A stretch of 64,000 nt of DNA from an uncultured Oscillospiraceae bacterium (GTDB lineage: Bacteria; Bacillota; Clostridia; Oscillospirales; Ruminococcaceae), in NCBI GenBank assembly GCA_910588145.1, contig CAJUPO010000002.1:53624-117623 (forward strand), written 5' to 3'. Below are positions 1-8,321 of the stretch, in pieces; position 1 is the first letter of the stretch, and every line of letters begins with the position of its first letter. The position numbers and the translations under genes were made by a program. The notes under the pieces were generated by a model that had not been told where the DNA came from, ran no database searches, and worked only from the letters and a program-made list of their open reading frames with translations.

Positions 1-290
1 TAGCTCTTATTACAGACGGACGTTTCAGCGGCGCTACAAGAGGCGCAGCAATCGGTCACGTTTCTCCGGAGGCTGTTAACGGCGGAACAATTGCATATGT
101 ACAGGACGGCGATATTATTTCTGTTGATATTCCAAATTATTCTATTACCCTTGAGATTTCAGACGAAGAACTTGAGGAAAGAAAGAAGAATACAAAGCTT
201 CTGAAGAAAGAGAACATTTCAGGATACCTCAAGAGATATTCACAGATGGTTTCTTCTGCTGATAAGGGAGCAATAATAAATAAATTTTAA
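1..290 (+). CDS. ilvD: Dihydroxy-acid dehydratase, C-terminal part (cut by window edge)
   Basis: The open frame enters from the left edge (first full codon at 3) and ends in TAA at 288-290. The visible 95 residues begin ALITDGRFSGATRGAAIGHV, the conserved C-terminal region of the Fe-S dehydratase that makes 2-keto acids in valine, isoleucine and leucine synthesis. It is followed after 19 bases by leuC with no terminator between, so ilvD-leuC-leuD-leuB looks like one branched-chain amino acid operon. The catalytic N-terminal part lies outside the window, so nothing can be said about the start or its regulation. Confidence 0.93.
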   Translation, partial: ALITDGRFSGATRGAAIGHVSPEAVNGGTIAYVQDGDIISVDIPNYSITLEISDEELEERKKNTKLLKKENISGYLKRYSQMVSSADKGAIINKF

Positions 291-309
291 CGAAAGAGGG
301 CTGATAAAA

Positions 310-1572
310 ATGGGTATGACTATGACTCAGAAAATTCTTGCGGCACATGCCGGTCTTGACAAGGTTGAGGCCGGACAGCTGATTTTAGTTAACCTGGATC
401 TTGTTCTCGGAAATGATATAACATCACCGGTTGCTATTAAGGAATTTAATAAGCTGGGAGCAGACGGTGTTTTTGATAAAGACAAGGTTACTATGGTTAT
501 GGACCATTTTGCGCCGAACAAGGATATAAAAGCGGCGCAGCAGTGCAAGATGTGCCGTGATTTCTGCGGTGAAAAGGAAATTACCAATTTCTATGACGTT
601 GGAGAAATGGGAATTGAACACGCACTTCTGCCGGAAAAAGGTCTTGTAGTTTCAGGAGACGCTGTAATCGGTGCAGATTCTCATACCTGCACATACGGTG
701 CACTTGGAGCGTTTTCAACAGGCGTAGGCTCAACTGATATGGCTTGCGGAATGGCAACAGGCAAAGCGTGGTTTAAGGTACCTTCTGCAATTAAGTTTGA
801 GCTTAAGGGAGAACTTAATAAATACGTTTCCGGCAAAGATGTAATTCTTCATATTATTGGTATGATAGGCGTTGACGGAGCGCTTTACCGTTCAATGGAA
901 TTTACAGGAGAGGGCGTTTCCTCACTTTCTGTAAGCGACAGACTTTGTATGGCTAACATGGCAATTGAAGCCGGAGCAAAGAACGGAATTTTTGAGGTTG
1001 ATGATAAAACTATCGAATATGTAAAGGCTCACAGCGACAGAGAACCGGTTGTATATAAGGCTGACGAAGACGCTGAATACGATGAAACCTATGTTATTGA
1101 CCTGAGTGAAATTAAGCCTACTGTATCATTTCCTCATCTTCCTGAGAATACTCATACAGTTGACGAAATCGGCGATATAAAGATTGATCAGGTTGTTATC
1201 GGTTCATGTACGAACGGACGTCTTGAGGATCTCAGAGCCGCAGCAGAGATAATGAAAGGCAAAAAGGTTGCTGAAAATGTAAGAGTTATAGTGATTCCTG
1301 CCACACAGAAAATTTATCTTGAAGCAATGGAAGAGGGGCTGCTTAAAATCTTCATTGAAAGCGGAGCAGTTGTATCAACTCCTACCTGCGGTCCCTGCCT
1401 TGGAGGCCATATGGGCATTCTTGCAGAGGGAGAAAGAGCGGTTGCAACTACAAACCGTAACTTTGTAGGAAGAATGGGGCATATTGAATCTGAAATATAT
1501 CTTGCAAGTCCTGCCGTTGCCGCTGCAAGCGCTGTTGCCGGAAAAATTGCAGAGCCTAAGGAGGTAATGTGA
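310..1572 (+). CDS. leuC: 3-isopropylmalate dehydratase large subunit
   Basis: This is the large subunit of isopropylmalate isomerase, which converts 2- to 3-isopropylmalate in leucine synthesis. The 420-aa length fits the short LeuC subfamily. The three [4Fe-4S] cysteines are visible: C300 in VIGSCTNGR and C360/C363 in TPTCGPCLGGH. The ATG at 310 has AGAGGG nine bases upstream. An ATG two codons in (316) is possible but no better placed. The gene sits between ilvD and leuD and its stop is one base before the leuD start, which suggests coupled translation of the two subunits. Confidence 0.97.
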   Translation: MGMTMTQKILAAHAGLDKVEAGQLILVNLDLVLGNDITSPVAIKEFNKLGADGVFDKDKVTMVMDHFAPNKDIKAAQQCKMCRDFCGEKEITNFYDVGEMGIEHALLPEKGLVVSGDAVIGADSHTCTYGALGAFSTGVGSTDMACGMATGKAWFKVPSAIKFELKGELNKYVSGKDVILHIIGMIGVDGALYRSMEFTGEGVSSLSVSDRLCMANMAIEAGAKNGIFEVDDKTIEYVKAHSDREPVVYKADEDAEYDETYVIDLSEIKPTVSFPHLPENTHTVDEIGDIKIDQVVIGSCTNGRLEDLRAAAEIMKGKKVAENVRVIVIPATQKIYLEAMEEGLLKIFIESGAVVSTPTCGPCLGGHMGILAEGERAVATTNRNFVGRMGHIESEIYLASPAVAAASAVAGKIAEPKEVM

Positions 1573-1573
1573 A

Positions 1574-2068
1574 ATGGTATTTGAAGGAAAAGTTATCAAG
1601 TACGGGGATAATGTTGACACTGATGTAATTATTCCAGCAAGGTATCTTAATACAAGCGATAAAAAAGAGCTTGCTTCTCACTGTATGGAGGATCTTGACC
1701 AAACCTTTGCCGAAAGGGTTCAGAAAGGCGACATAATGGTTGCCGGATTCAATTTCGGCTGCGGATCTTCCCGTGAGCACGCTCCTATTGCGATAAAGGA
1801 AAGCGGAATTTCCCTGGTAATCGCTAAAAGCTTTGCAAGAATTTTTTATAGAAATTCCATAAATATCGGACTTGCGATTCTTGAATGTCCTGAGGCGGCT
1901 GAGGCAATTGAAGAGGGAAATATTGTAGAAGCTGATCTTAATAAAGGCATTCTGACAAATAAGACTACCGGCAAGCAGTATAAAACAGAGCCGTTCCCTG
2001 AATTTATTCAGTCAATTATAACTAACGGCGGTCTTGTTGAATCCATAAAAAACGGAAGCTTTAAATAA
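1574..2068 (+). CDS. leuD: 3-isopropylmalate dehydratase small subunit
   Basis: This is the swivel-domain subunit that pairs with LeuC in the cytoplasm. At 164 aa it is the short LeuD form. The substrate-binding signature NFGCGSSREHAP starts near residue 60, and N-terminal GDNVDTDVIIPARYL is also typical. The start follows directly on the leuC stop, with the ribosome site (AAGGAGG) inside the end of leuC. leuB begins 10 bases after the stop. Nothing unusual was seen. Confidence 0.97.
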   Translation: MVFEGKVIKYGDNVDTDVIIPARYLNTSDKKELASHCMEDLDQTFAERVQKGDIMVAGFNFGCGSSREHAPIAIKESGISLVIAKSFARIFYRNSINIGLAILECPEAAEAIEEGNIVEADLNKGILTNKTTGKQYKTEPFPEFIQSIITNGGLVESIKNGSFK

Positions 2069-2078
2069 GGAGAAGATA

Positions 2079-3152
2079 ATGGAATTTAATATAGCTTTAC
2101 TCAGAGGCGACGGTATCGGTCCTGAGATAGTTGACAGCGCCGTGGCTGTACTTGAAAAAATCGGAGAAAAGTTCGGACACAAATTCAGCTTCACACCGTA
2201 TCTCATAGGCGGAAGCGCCATTGACGCAACAGGAAAGCCCCTGCCGGAAGAAACCGTTAAGGGCTGCCTTGAAAGCGACAGTGTTTTATTAGGAGCTGTC
2301 GGCGGTCCTAAGTGGGATAACCTTCCCGGTGACTGCCGTCCGGAAAAGGCGCTGCTTGGAATACGTGCGGCTCTTGAGCTTTTTACAAATTTAAGACCAG
2401 CCAAGCTATACAAGGCGCTCAAGGACGAGTGTCCGCTGCGGCCTGATATCGCAGCAGGGGGATTTGACCTTATGATGGTAAGAGAACTTACCGGCGGTAT
2501 TTATTTCGGCGAAAGAGGAAGAAGAGAAGGAAAATACGGCGAAGAAGCATACGACACAGAATGTTACAGCAAAATGGAAATTGAGCGTATCGCAAGAGTA
2601 GCCTTTGAAACAGCAAGAAAGCGCAGAAAAAATGTTATCAGTATAGACAAGGCAAATGTTCTTGAAAGCTCACGCCTATGGAGAGCAACTGTACATGAAA
2701 TTGCTAAGGAATATCCTGACGTAGACTGTACAGATATGCTGGTTGACAATGCGGCAATGCAGCTTGTCAAGAATCCGGGACAGTTTGACGTTGTTGTAAC
2801 TTCAAATATGTTCGGTGATATACTTTCTGATGAAGCGTCCCAGATTACAGGATCTATCGGTATGCTTCCGTCTGCTTCATTAGGTTCTTCAAAAAGAGGT
2901 ATGTATGAACCTATCCACGGCTCGGCTCCTGATATAGCAGGACAGAATAAGGCTAATCCAATAGCTACCATTCTCTCAGCCGCAATGATGCTTAGGTATT
3001 CGTTTGACCTTGACAAGGAAGCAGATGCAATTGAAACTGCGGTTGACAGCTTCCTTGAAGCAGGCTACAGAACAGCAGACCTTATCGGAAGCACCGATGC
3101 AAAGCCTCTGTCTACAACTGAGGTAACAGAGAAAATTCTTGAACTGCTCTGA
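2079..3152 (+). CDS. leuB: 3-isopropylmalate dehydrogenase
   Basis: This NAD-dependent enzyme oxidises and decarboxylates 3-isopropylmalate to 2-ketoisocaproate. At 357 aa it has normal family length. Recognisable segments are GDGIGPEIV at the N-terminus, LLGAVGGPKWD, the arginine-rich substrate loop around ALELFTNLRPAKLY, MVRELTGGIYFG, the metal-binding NMFGDILSDEASQ, and the NAD-site PIHGSAPDIAG. AAGGAG lies eight bases upstream of the ATG. It completes the leuCDB set, so together with ilvE at 42.6 kb the leucine pathway lacks only leuA in this window. Confidence 0.97.
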   Translation: MEFNIALLRGDGIGPEIVDSAVAVLEKIGEKFGHKFSFTPYLIGGSAIDATGKPLPEETVKGCLESDSVLLGAVGGPKWDNLPGDCRPEKALLGIRAALELFTNLRPAKLYKALKDECPLRPDIAAGGFDLMMVRELTGGIYFGERGRREGKYGEEAYDTECYSKMEIERIARVAFETARKRRKNVISIDKANVLESSRLWRATVHEIAKEYPDVDCTDMLVDNAAMQLVKNPGQFDVVVTSNMFGDILSDEASQITGSIGMLPSASLGSSKRGMYEPIHGSAPDIAGQNKANPIATILSAAMMLRYSFDLDKEADAIETAVDSFLEAGYRTADLIGSTDAKPLSTTEVTEKILELL

Positions 3153-3184
3153 AAAAATAAAGCGCTGATTGGAGGCGTTTTCGC

Positions 3185-4399
3185 ATGAATGATAAATTAA
3201 AGGAGCTTAATTTCCGGCTCGGCTCGCTGGTTATTTTCAGGGATATAATGAAGTGCCGGACAATGAAGAGCCTTGCAAAGCTTCTTGAAGCTGTATGCTG
3301 CGGCAGTGAGGATACACTGTCTCAGATACAGGCATACTCTGATTTTGTATCAGACCTTTACCGTCATAATAATAATCTCAGCTCGTATATTCTTACGCTG
3401 ATCCTTGAAGATGAAAATATCTATATGATAAGGTCTTCTCATAAGCAGGAAATAAGCGAAAAGATGGAAAAATGTCTTATGAATGAACTGGAGTCGCTTC
3501 AGCTTTTAGCTGAACTGACTTCTGAACAAGTACGGGTAAATATAAAATATGACGGCTTCCTTCCTGAATGGGACAATACTTCATATGACTTTAAAAAGGA
3601 GTATATGGAGCGTGTTGAGAATATCGGCAGGTACGGATACGGTATTTATGCAAAATACTATATGTTTATAGTCAAGGACGGCAATGTTGTTCCGGTTAAG
3701 TATCCTGATGAAATCAAGCTGTCACAGCTAATCGGATATGAGAAACAAAGACAAATGGTAATTGATAATACAGTTGCGCTGATAAACAATAAGCCGGCGT
3801 CAAATGTACTGCTGAGCGGAGATGCAGGTACCGGAAAATCCTCTTCAGTTAAGGCGATTGCCAATGAATACCGTGACAGGGGACTCAGAATCATTGAGAT
3901 ACGCAAGGATCAGCTTAGGGATATTCCTGTTATAATTGATAATCTTAGCAGAAATCCTCTTAAATTCATCTTGTTTATCGATGATCTGTCCTTTGCGGCG
4001 GACGATGATAATTTCGGCGCTCTAAAAGCAATATTGGAAGGCTCAGTGTCAGCAAGGGCAGATAATATTGCAATATATGCTACAAGCAACAGACGTCATT
4101 TGGTAAAGGAATCCTTTTCAGACAGGGACGGTGACGATATTCATAGAAACGATACGGTTCAGGAGCTTATTTCACTTTCAGAACGCTTCGGCGTAAATGT
4201 AACATTCTCACGCCCCGATAAGAATAACTATCTTGAGATAGTCAAAGGTCTTGCCGCACAAAACGGGCTTGACATGCCTATGCAGGAACTGGAGCTTGAA
4301 GCGGAAAGATTTGCAATAAGAAAAAGCGGAGGCAGATCCCCCAGAGCCGCTAAACAGTTTATTGACAGGATGATAGCCAGCCGCAAGGAAAATCTTTAG
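3185..4399 (+). CDS. DUF815-family AAA+ ATPase
   Basis: The 404-aa protein has a helical N-terminal half of no known function, and a P-loop ATPase half from about residue 180. Walker A GDAGTGKSS lies near residues 212-220 and Walker B FILFIDDLSF follows. The stretch SGGRSPRAAKQFIDRM near the C-terminus is typical of the DUF815 group, whose cellular role is not established. A GGAGG ribosome site stands 10 bases before the ATG. It follows leuB by 32 bases without a clear terminator, so it may be read through from the leu operon, although no functional link to leucine synthesis is evident. There is no signal peptide or membrane segment. Confidence 0.85.
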   Translation: MNDKLKELNFRLGSLVIFRDIMKCRTMKSLAKLLEAVCCGSEDTLSQIQAYSDFVSDLYRHNNNLSSYILTLILEDENIYMIRSSHKQEISEKMEKCLMNELESLQLLAELTSEQVRVNIKYDGFLPEWDNTSYDFKKEYMERVENIGRYGYGIYAKYYMFIVKDGNVVPVKYPDEIKLSQLIGYEKQRQMVIDNTVALINNKPASNVLLSGDAGTGKSSSVKAIANEYRDRGLRIIEIRKDQLRDIPVIIDNLSRNPLKFILFIDDLSFAADDDNFGALKAILEGSVSARADNIAIYATSNRRHLVKESFSDRDGDDIHRNDTVQELISLSERFGVNVTFSRPDKNNYLEIVKGLAAQNGLDMPMQELELEAERFAIRKSGGRSPRAAKQFIDRMIASRKENL

Positions 4400-4454
4400 A
4401 ATAAGTTAAATCAGAAAAATGACAAATTCATAATTTGCCGTGATAATTTTAGTA

Positions 4455-4690
4455 CAAATGCATTGACGGGAACGTTTGCGGATAAAGGACAGTACAGAGA
4501 TTCGGTGAATGGTGAGAGCCGGACAAATCCGTCCGCAATATATCCTCCCTGAGCAGGCAGGCTGAAGGATCAAAAGTAAGCTTGTCCGGGTTATTTCCTC
4601 CGTTATAAAGGAAACGTATTGTCAGATACGAAAATATTGTTCCGGAGTGGTACAGCAGAAATAATATTTCTGTCTTCGGTGCAAAATATA
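4455..4690 (+). promoter_or_regulatory. T-box leader, probably tRNA-Ile sensing
   Basis: The leader has T-box landmarks: a Stem I region with GGTGAGAGCC (4511-4520), a probable specifier ATC (Ile) at 4542-4544 followed by the CTCCCTGAGC block, and a T-box element GGAGTGGTACAGCAG at 4644-4658 whose TGGT would pair with an ACCA tRNA end. CCGGAG (4642-4647) can pair with CTTCGG (4674-4679), enclosing a 7-bp hairpin CAGAAAT/ATTTCTG (4656-4672), as a competing terminator stem. There is no clear U-run after it. The downstream gene is ilvA, consistent with an isoleucine signal. Confidence 0.87.
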
Positions 4691-4711
4691 ATTGAAAGAG
4701 TGTATTTCAAA

Positions 4712-5908
4712 ATGCTTACCCTTGATAAAGTTTATCATGCAAGTTACGTTTTAAAGGACGTAATCAGACAAACAGATCTTATCTATGCGCCGAAAATCAA
4801 TTCTGAATGCGAGGTTTATCTGAAAACCGAAAATCTTCAGATTACCGGATCTTTTAAGGTTAGAGGCGCTTATTATAAAATTTCACAGCTCAGTGATGAT
4901 GAAAAGGCAAGAGGCGTTATAGCCTGTTCCGCCGGAAATCATGCCCAGGGCGTTGCGTTGGCCGCAGCAAAGAACGGAATCAAGTCTCTTATCTGTCTTC
5001 CGGACGGAGCGCCTATCTCCAAGGTTGAGGCTACAAAGGGCTACGGAGCCGACGTGTGTCTTGTGGAAGGCGTTTATGATGACGCATACAATAAGGCGAT
5101 CGAACTGAGGGATGAAAAGGGTTATACCTTTATTCATCCGTTTGATGATGAAAATGTTATTGCAGGACAGGGGACTATCGGACTGGAAATTCTTGAACAG
5201 CTTGCCGATGTAGACGCTATTGTTGTTCCGGTAGGCGGCGGCGGACTAATTTCGGGTGTAGCCTTTGCGGTAAAGCATCTGAATCCTTCGGTAAAGGTTT
5301 ACGGCGTCCAGGCAAGCGGCGCGCCAAGTATGGCTGTTTCTCTTGAAAAGGGAGAGATACAGTGCCTTGACTCAGTTTCCACTATTGCCGACGGTATAAA
5401 GGTTAAGGAACCGGGAGAGCACACGTTTGAATGCTGCCGTGAATATGTAGATGAAATAGTAACCGTAACCGATGATGAGATTTCATCTGCGATCCTTGCT
5501 TTAATTGAACAGCATAAGCTTATTTCCGAAGGGGCAGGCGCTGTATCGGTAGCAGCCGTAATGTTCGGAAAAGTGCCTGTTAAGGGAAAAAAGGTAGTTT
5601 GCCTTGTTTCCGGAGGAAATATCGATGTAACAATTCTCTCCAGGGTTATAAAGAGAGGTCTGCTTAAATCGGGTCGTTCAGATTCTATAAATATAGAGCT
5701 TATGGATAAGCCTGGTCAGCTTCGTGACGTTTCAAGGATAATAGCTGATCTGGGCGGAAATGTTGTAGCAATACATCATGAAAGAGCAAGTGAAAATTCA
5801 GACATTATCGGCTGTTATCTGAGAATAGTACTTGAAACAAGAAATTTCGAACATAAAATTGCTATTAGAAAAGCGCTTGCAGACGCAGGCTTTTCAATTG
5901 TTGAGTAA
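4712..5908 (+). CDS. ilvA: Threonine ammonia-lyase (threonine deaminase) with ACT domain
   Basis: This PLP enzyme deaminates threonine to 2-oxobutanoate, the first step to isoleucine. The PLP lysine is K49 in TGSFKVRGA, the phosphate-binding glycine loop is PVGGGGLISG, and residues about 325-398 form a C-terminal ACT regulatory domain. The open frame extends upstream to a TTG at 4621, but that part is the T-box leader. The ATG at 4712 has GAAAGAG 11 bases before it and matches the family N-terminus, giving 398 aa. The single ACT domain resembles the TdcB-like clostridial form, but the isoleucine-type T-box argues for a biosynthetic role. ridA follows by 18 bases. Confidence 0.94.
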   Translation: MLTLDKVYHASYVLKDVIRQTDLIYAPKINSECEVYLKTENLQITGSFKVRGAYYKISQLSDDEKARGVIACSAGNHAQGVALAAAKNGIKSLICLPDGAPISKVEATKGYGADVCLVEGVYDDAYNKAIELRDEKGYTFIHPFDDENVIAGQGTIGLEILEQLADVDAIVVPVGGGGLISGVAFAVKHLNPSVKVYGVQASGAPSMAVSLEKGEIQCLDSVSTIADGIKVKEPGEHTFECCREYVDEIVTVTDDEISSAILALIEQHKLISEGAGAVSVAAVMFGKVPVKGKKVVCLVSGGNIDVTILSRVIKRGLLKSGRSDSINIELMDKPGQLRDVSRIIADLGGNVVAIHHERASENSDIIGCYLRIVLETRNFEHKIAIRKALADAGFSIVE

Positions 5909-5926
5909 ACCAAGGAGGTAATTACA

Positions 5927-6301
5927 ATGTCACAGAAAATTCATACAGACAAAGCACCTGAAGCTATCGGACCATATTCCCAGGCGGTTGTTTCTGGAAA
6001 TATGCTGTATACATCAGGTCAGATCGCAATTAATCCTGCAAGCGGCGAAGTTGAAGCATCCGATGTAGAAGGTCAGACTCTTCAGGTTATGAAAAACCTT
6101 GGAGCTGTTCTTGAAGCGGCTGGTTCTTCATTTGACAAGGCAGTAAAAACTACCTGTTTTCTTGCGGATATTGCTGATTTTGCAGCATTTAATAAGATTT
6201 ACGGTGAATATTTTACATCGAATCCTGCAAGAAGCTGCGTTGCTGTAAGGGATCTTCCAAAGGGAGTCTTGGTTGAAGTTGAGGTTATAGCAGAAGTTTG
6301 A
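5927..6301 (+). CDS. ridA: RidA family 2-iminobutanoate/enamine deaminase
   Basis: RidA hydrolyses the reactive enamine/imine that threonine and serine dehydratases release, protecting other PLP enzymes. At 124 aa it is a complete YjgF/YER057c/UK114 protein, with AIGPYSQAV, YTSGQIAINP and the NPARSCVAVRDLPKG segment carrying the conserved arginine. A strong AAGGAGG stands before the ATG. It lies 18 bases after ilvA and ahead of a clear terminator, so it should be co-transcribed under the same T-box. That pairs the enzyme with the protein that clears its by-product. Confidence 0.95.
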   Translation: MSQKIHTDKAPEAIGPYSQAVVSGNMLYTSGQIAINPASGEVEASDVEGQTLQVMKNLGAVLEAAGSSFDKAVKTTCFLADIADFAAFNKIYGEYFTSNPARSCVAVRDLPKGVLVEVEVIAEV

Positions 6302-6310
6302 TGCGTTAAG

Positions 6311-6332
6311 GGGCGGTGTATCCGCCCTTTTT
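6311..6332 (+). terminator. Intrinsic terminator after ilvA-ridA
   Basis: The 6-bp stem GGGCGG/CCGCCC (6311-6316 with 6322-6327) has a 5-base loop and is followed by TTTTT. It ends the T-box transcription unit. Confidence 0.88.
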
Positions 6333-6347
6333 GTATTTGAGGTGTTT

Positions 6348-7184
6348 ATGAGGGTATTATTTCTTATTATGTATTTTCTTGTTATTTTGCTGATATACTT
6401 TTTTATCGAAAACAGAATGCTGATAGTGAGGAAATATAAAATAAAAACAAAATGTCCGTCAGGAATTTCTCCCCTGAAAATAGTTCAGTTATCCGATATT
6501 CACAAGAGAACCTATAAGAACGGGTGGGCAAGACTTGTCCTGCGTATAAAATCCCTTGAACCGGATATTATCCTGATTACCGGTGATCTTGTATCAAGGT
6601 CTGCTGAAGATTTTGAATATACGGGAGTTCTGATGAAAAAGCTTAGTAGTATTTGTCCGGTTTATTGCTGTCTTGGAAATCACGAGCTTGACTTTACCGA
6701 TAAGCAAATGGATGATTATATGAAAATGATAAATCAATCAGGAGCGGTTTTGCTTGACAATGAAACTGTTGTTTACAAAAAAAACGGTAAAACCATAAAT
6801 ATAACCGGAGCAAGCCTTAAGCTTTCATGCTATAAAAACAAGGACGGAAAGTACTCGGACCTGCATTATTATTCTGAAAGAGAAATCTTAAATGATTTGG
6901 GAGAAAAAAAAGGATTTACAATTTTGCTTGCACATAATCCGTTTTTTTCTGACGCATATGCTCATTGGGGAGCAGAACTGACATTTTCCGGTCATGTTCA
7001 TGGGGGAGCAGTTAGACTTCCGTTTATAGGTGGATTATTATCACCTGAGAGAAAGTTTTTTCCTGAAAAATCATTGGGAGTATATGAAACAGACGGGAAA
7101 AAACTTGTGGTTTCTGCCGGAATCGGCAAATACAGATTATTTAATCCGCCGGAAATTTTATATGCAGTAATAGAAAGTGAATAA
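6348..7184 (+). CDS. Membrane-anchored metallophosphoesterase (YkuE-like)
   Basis: This calcineurin-like phosphoesterase has one N-terminal membrane segment (about residues 3-20). All metal-binding motifs are present in order: SDIHKR, GDLVSR, GNHE, LAHNP and SGHVHGG. The family includes YkuE-type enzymes, and the substrate here is unknown. The start is taken as ATG 6348, because GAGG at 6339-6342 is spaced correctly for it and a GTG at 6342 overlaps that site. This gives 278 aa. It begins just after the ridA terminator and is probably a single gene. Confidence 0.87.
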   Translation: MRVLFLIMYFLVILLIYFFIENRMLIVRKYKIKTKCPSGISPLKIVQLSDIHKRTYKNGWARLVLRIKSLEPDIILITGDLVSRSAEDFEYTGVLMKKLSSICPVYCCLGNHELDFTDKQMDDYMKMINQSGAVLLDNETVVYKKNGKTINITGASLKLSCYKNKDGKYSDLHYYSEREILNDLGEKKGFTILLAHNPFFSDAYAHWGAELTFSGHVHGGAVRLPFIGGLLSPERKFFPEKSLGVYETDGKKLVVSAGIGKYRLFNPPEILYAVIESE

Positions 7185-7190
7185 AATGCA

Positions 7191-7219
7191 TGGACAAAAA
7201 TACAAAATTGTGTTAATAT
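7191..7219 (+). promoter_or_regulatory. Sigma-A promoter for aldose epimerase gene
   Basis: TGGACA (7191-7196) and TAATAT (7214-7219) are separated by 17 bases. The predicted transcript start lies about 25 bases before the ATG at 7252. Confidence 0.65.
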
Positions 7220-7251
7220 ATAACAAATGAGAAAATTTGAGGAGGAACTTT

Positions 7252-8262
7252 ATGAGTAATTATACAAAGCTTACTGAATTTAACGGCATGCCGGTGGTTG
7301 AGTTTTCAGCAGGGGGATACACTGCAATATTAGCCTATGAAATAGGCTCCAATGTAATCAGACTGCATGATGACAAAAACGGAATTGAGTTTTTCCGTTT
7401 CAAGGCGGATAATCCGGCGGAAAATATTAAGCAGTCAGCAGAAGTTTGGGGACTGCCCACACTTTATCTGCCAAACAGATTTGCAGACGGAGTTCTTAAA
7501 ACTTCAGACGCTGTTTATCAGCTTCCCGTGAATGAAAAGGCGCCTTATAACAATCATATTCACGGATTTCTTCACAAAAGAGTGCATACTGTAACTGAAC
7601 ATTATGCAGACGATAATTGTGCAGTTGTAAAGACAAAGTATACATATGATGAAAATGATGAGTTTTTTGAATATATGCCTATAAGATTTATTGCTGAATA
7701 TACTTTTACTTTGTCAGAATGCGGTCTTGAGCAAAAAATTCAGCTTACAAATCTTTCAGATAAGATGATGCCGATTTCCATTGCGACACATACAACAATA
7801 AATTCTCCGTTTGCAGAGGGCGGAAAGGAAGAAAATATCAGACTTTTTGTACCGGTAATAAAAAGATGTGAGCTTAATGAACGCTGTCTGCCTACAGAAA
7901 AGCTGCTTGACCTTTCTGAAACAGACAGTGAGTATATAAACGAGGGCAGAAAACCGGTATTACAGGTTGTGGATAATGAAATGTATACTGCTGACAGCCT
8001 AAAGCTTGACGGTCAGGATTTTCACGGCGTTATAGCAGAGGATACAGAAAGCGGCAAAAAAATCTGTTACGAGGTATCCGATGAGTACAAGTTCTGGATT
8101 ATCTGGAATGACAGAGGCTTTAACGGATATTTCTGTCCTGAGCCAATGACTGCGATGATAGACGCACCAAACCTGTCTATGCCAAGCGACGTCACCGGAT
8201 ACAGAGAAATACGTCCTCAGCAGACATTTGAGGCATATCAGAGATTTTTCAGCCGAGTATAA
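7252..8262 (+). CDS. Aldose 1-epimerase family protein (GalM-like mutarotase)
   Basis: This 336-aa galactose-mutarotase-fold protein interconverts sugar anomers or acts on a related sugar. The conserved substrate-pocket stretch NNHIHGFLHKR and the later catalytic region are recognisable. The ATG at 7252 is six bases after AGGAGG. An upstream TTG at 7237 overlaps that ribosome site and is not used. The gene has its own promoter and ends before a bidirectional terminator. The exact sugar cannot be told from sequence, and no sugar transport or catabolic genes are adjacent. Confidence 0.83.
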   Translation: MSNYTKLTEFNGMPVVEFSAGGYTAILAYEIGSNVIRLHDDKNGIEFFRFKADNPAENIKQSAEVWGLPTLYLPNRFADGVLKTSDAVYQLPVNEKAPYNNHIHGFLHKRVHTVTEHYADDNCAVVKTKYTYDENDEFFEYMPIRFIAEYTFTLSECGLEQKIQLTNLSDKMMPISIATHTTINSPFAEGGKEENIRLFVPVIKRCELNERCLPTEKLLDLSETDSEYINEGRKPVLQVVDNEMYTADSLKLDGQDFHGVIAEDTESGKKICYEVSDEYKFWIIWNDRGFNGYFCPEPMTAMIDAPNLSMPSDVTGYREIRPQQTFEAYQRFFSRV

Positions 8263-8280
8263 TCTAAAAATAAAATTAAA

Positions 8281-8304
8281 AGGACGTCAGTTAACTGACG
8301 TCCT
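8281..8304. terminator. Bidirectional terminator between epimerase and metH
   Basis: The perfect 10-bp inverted repeat AGGACGTCAG/CTGACGTCCT has a TTAA loop, with A/T-rich tails on both sides. It lies between two converging genes and can serve both. Confidence 0.8.
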
Positions 8305-8321
8305 TAAATATTTGCATTTGC

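Noticed and set aside
4621..4711. Longer ilvA beginning at TTG
   Set aside because: It covers the T-box element and competing stem; no ribosome site and no match to the family N-terminus.
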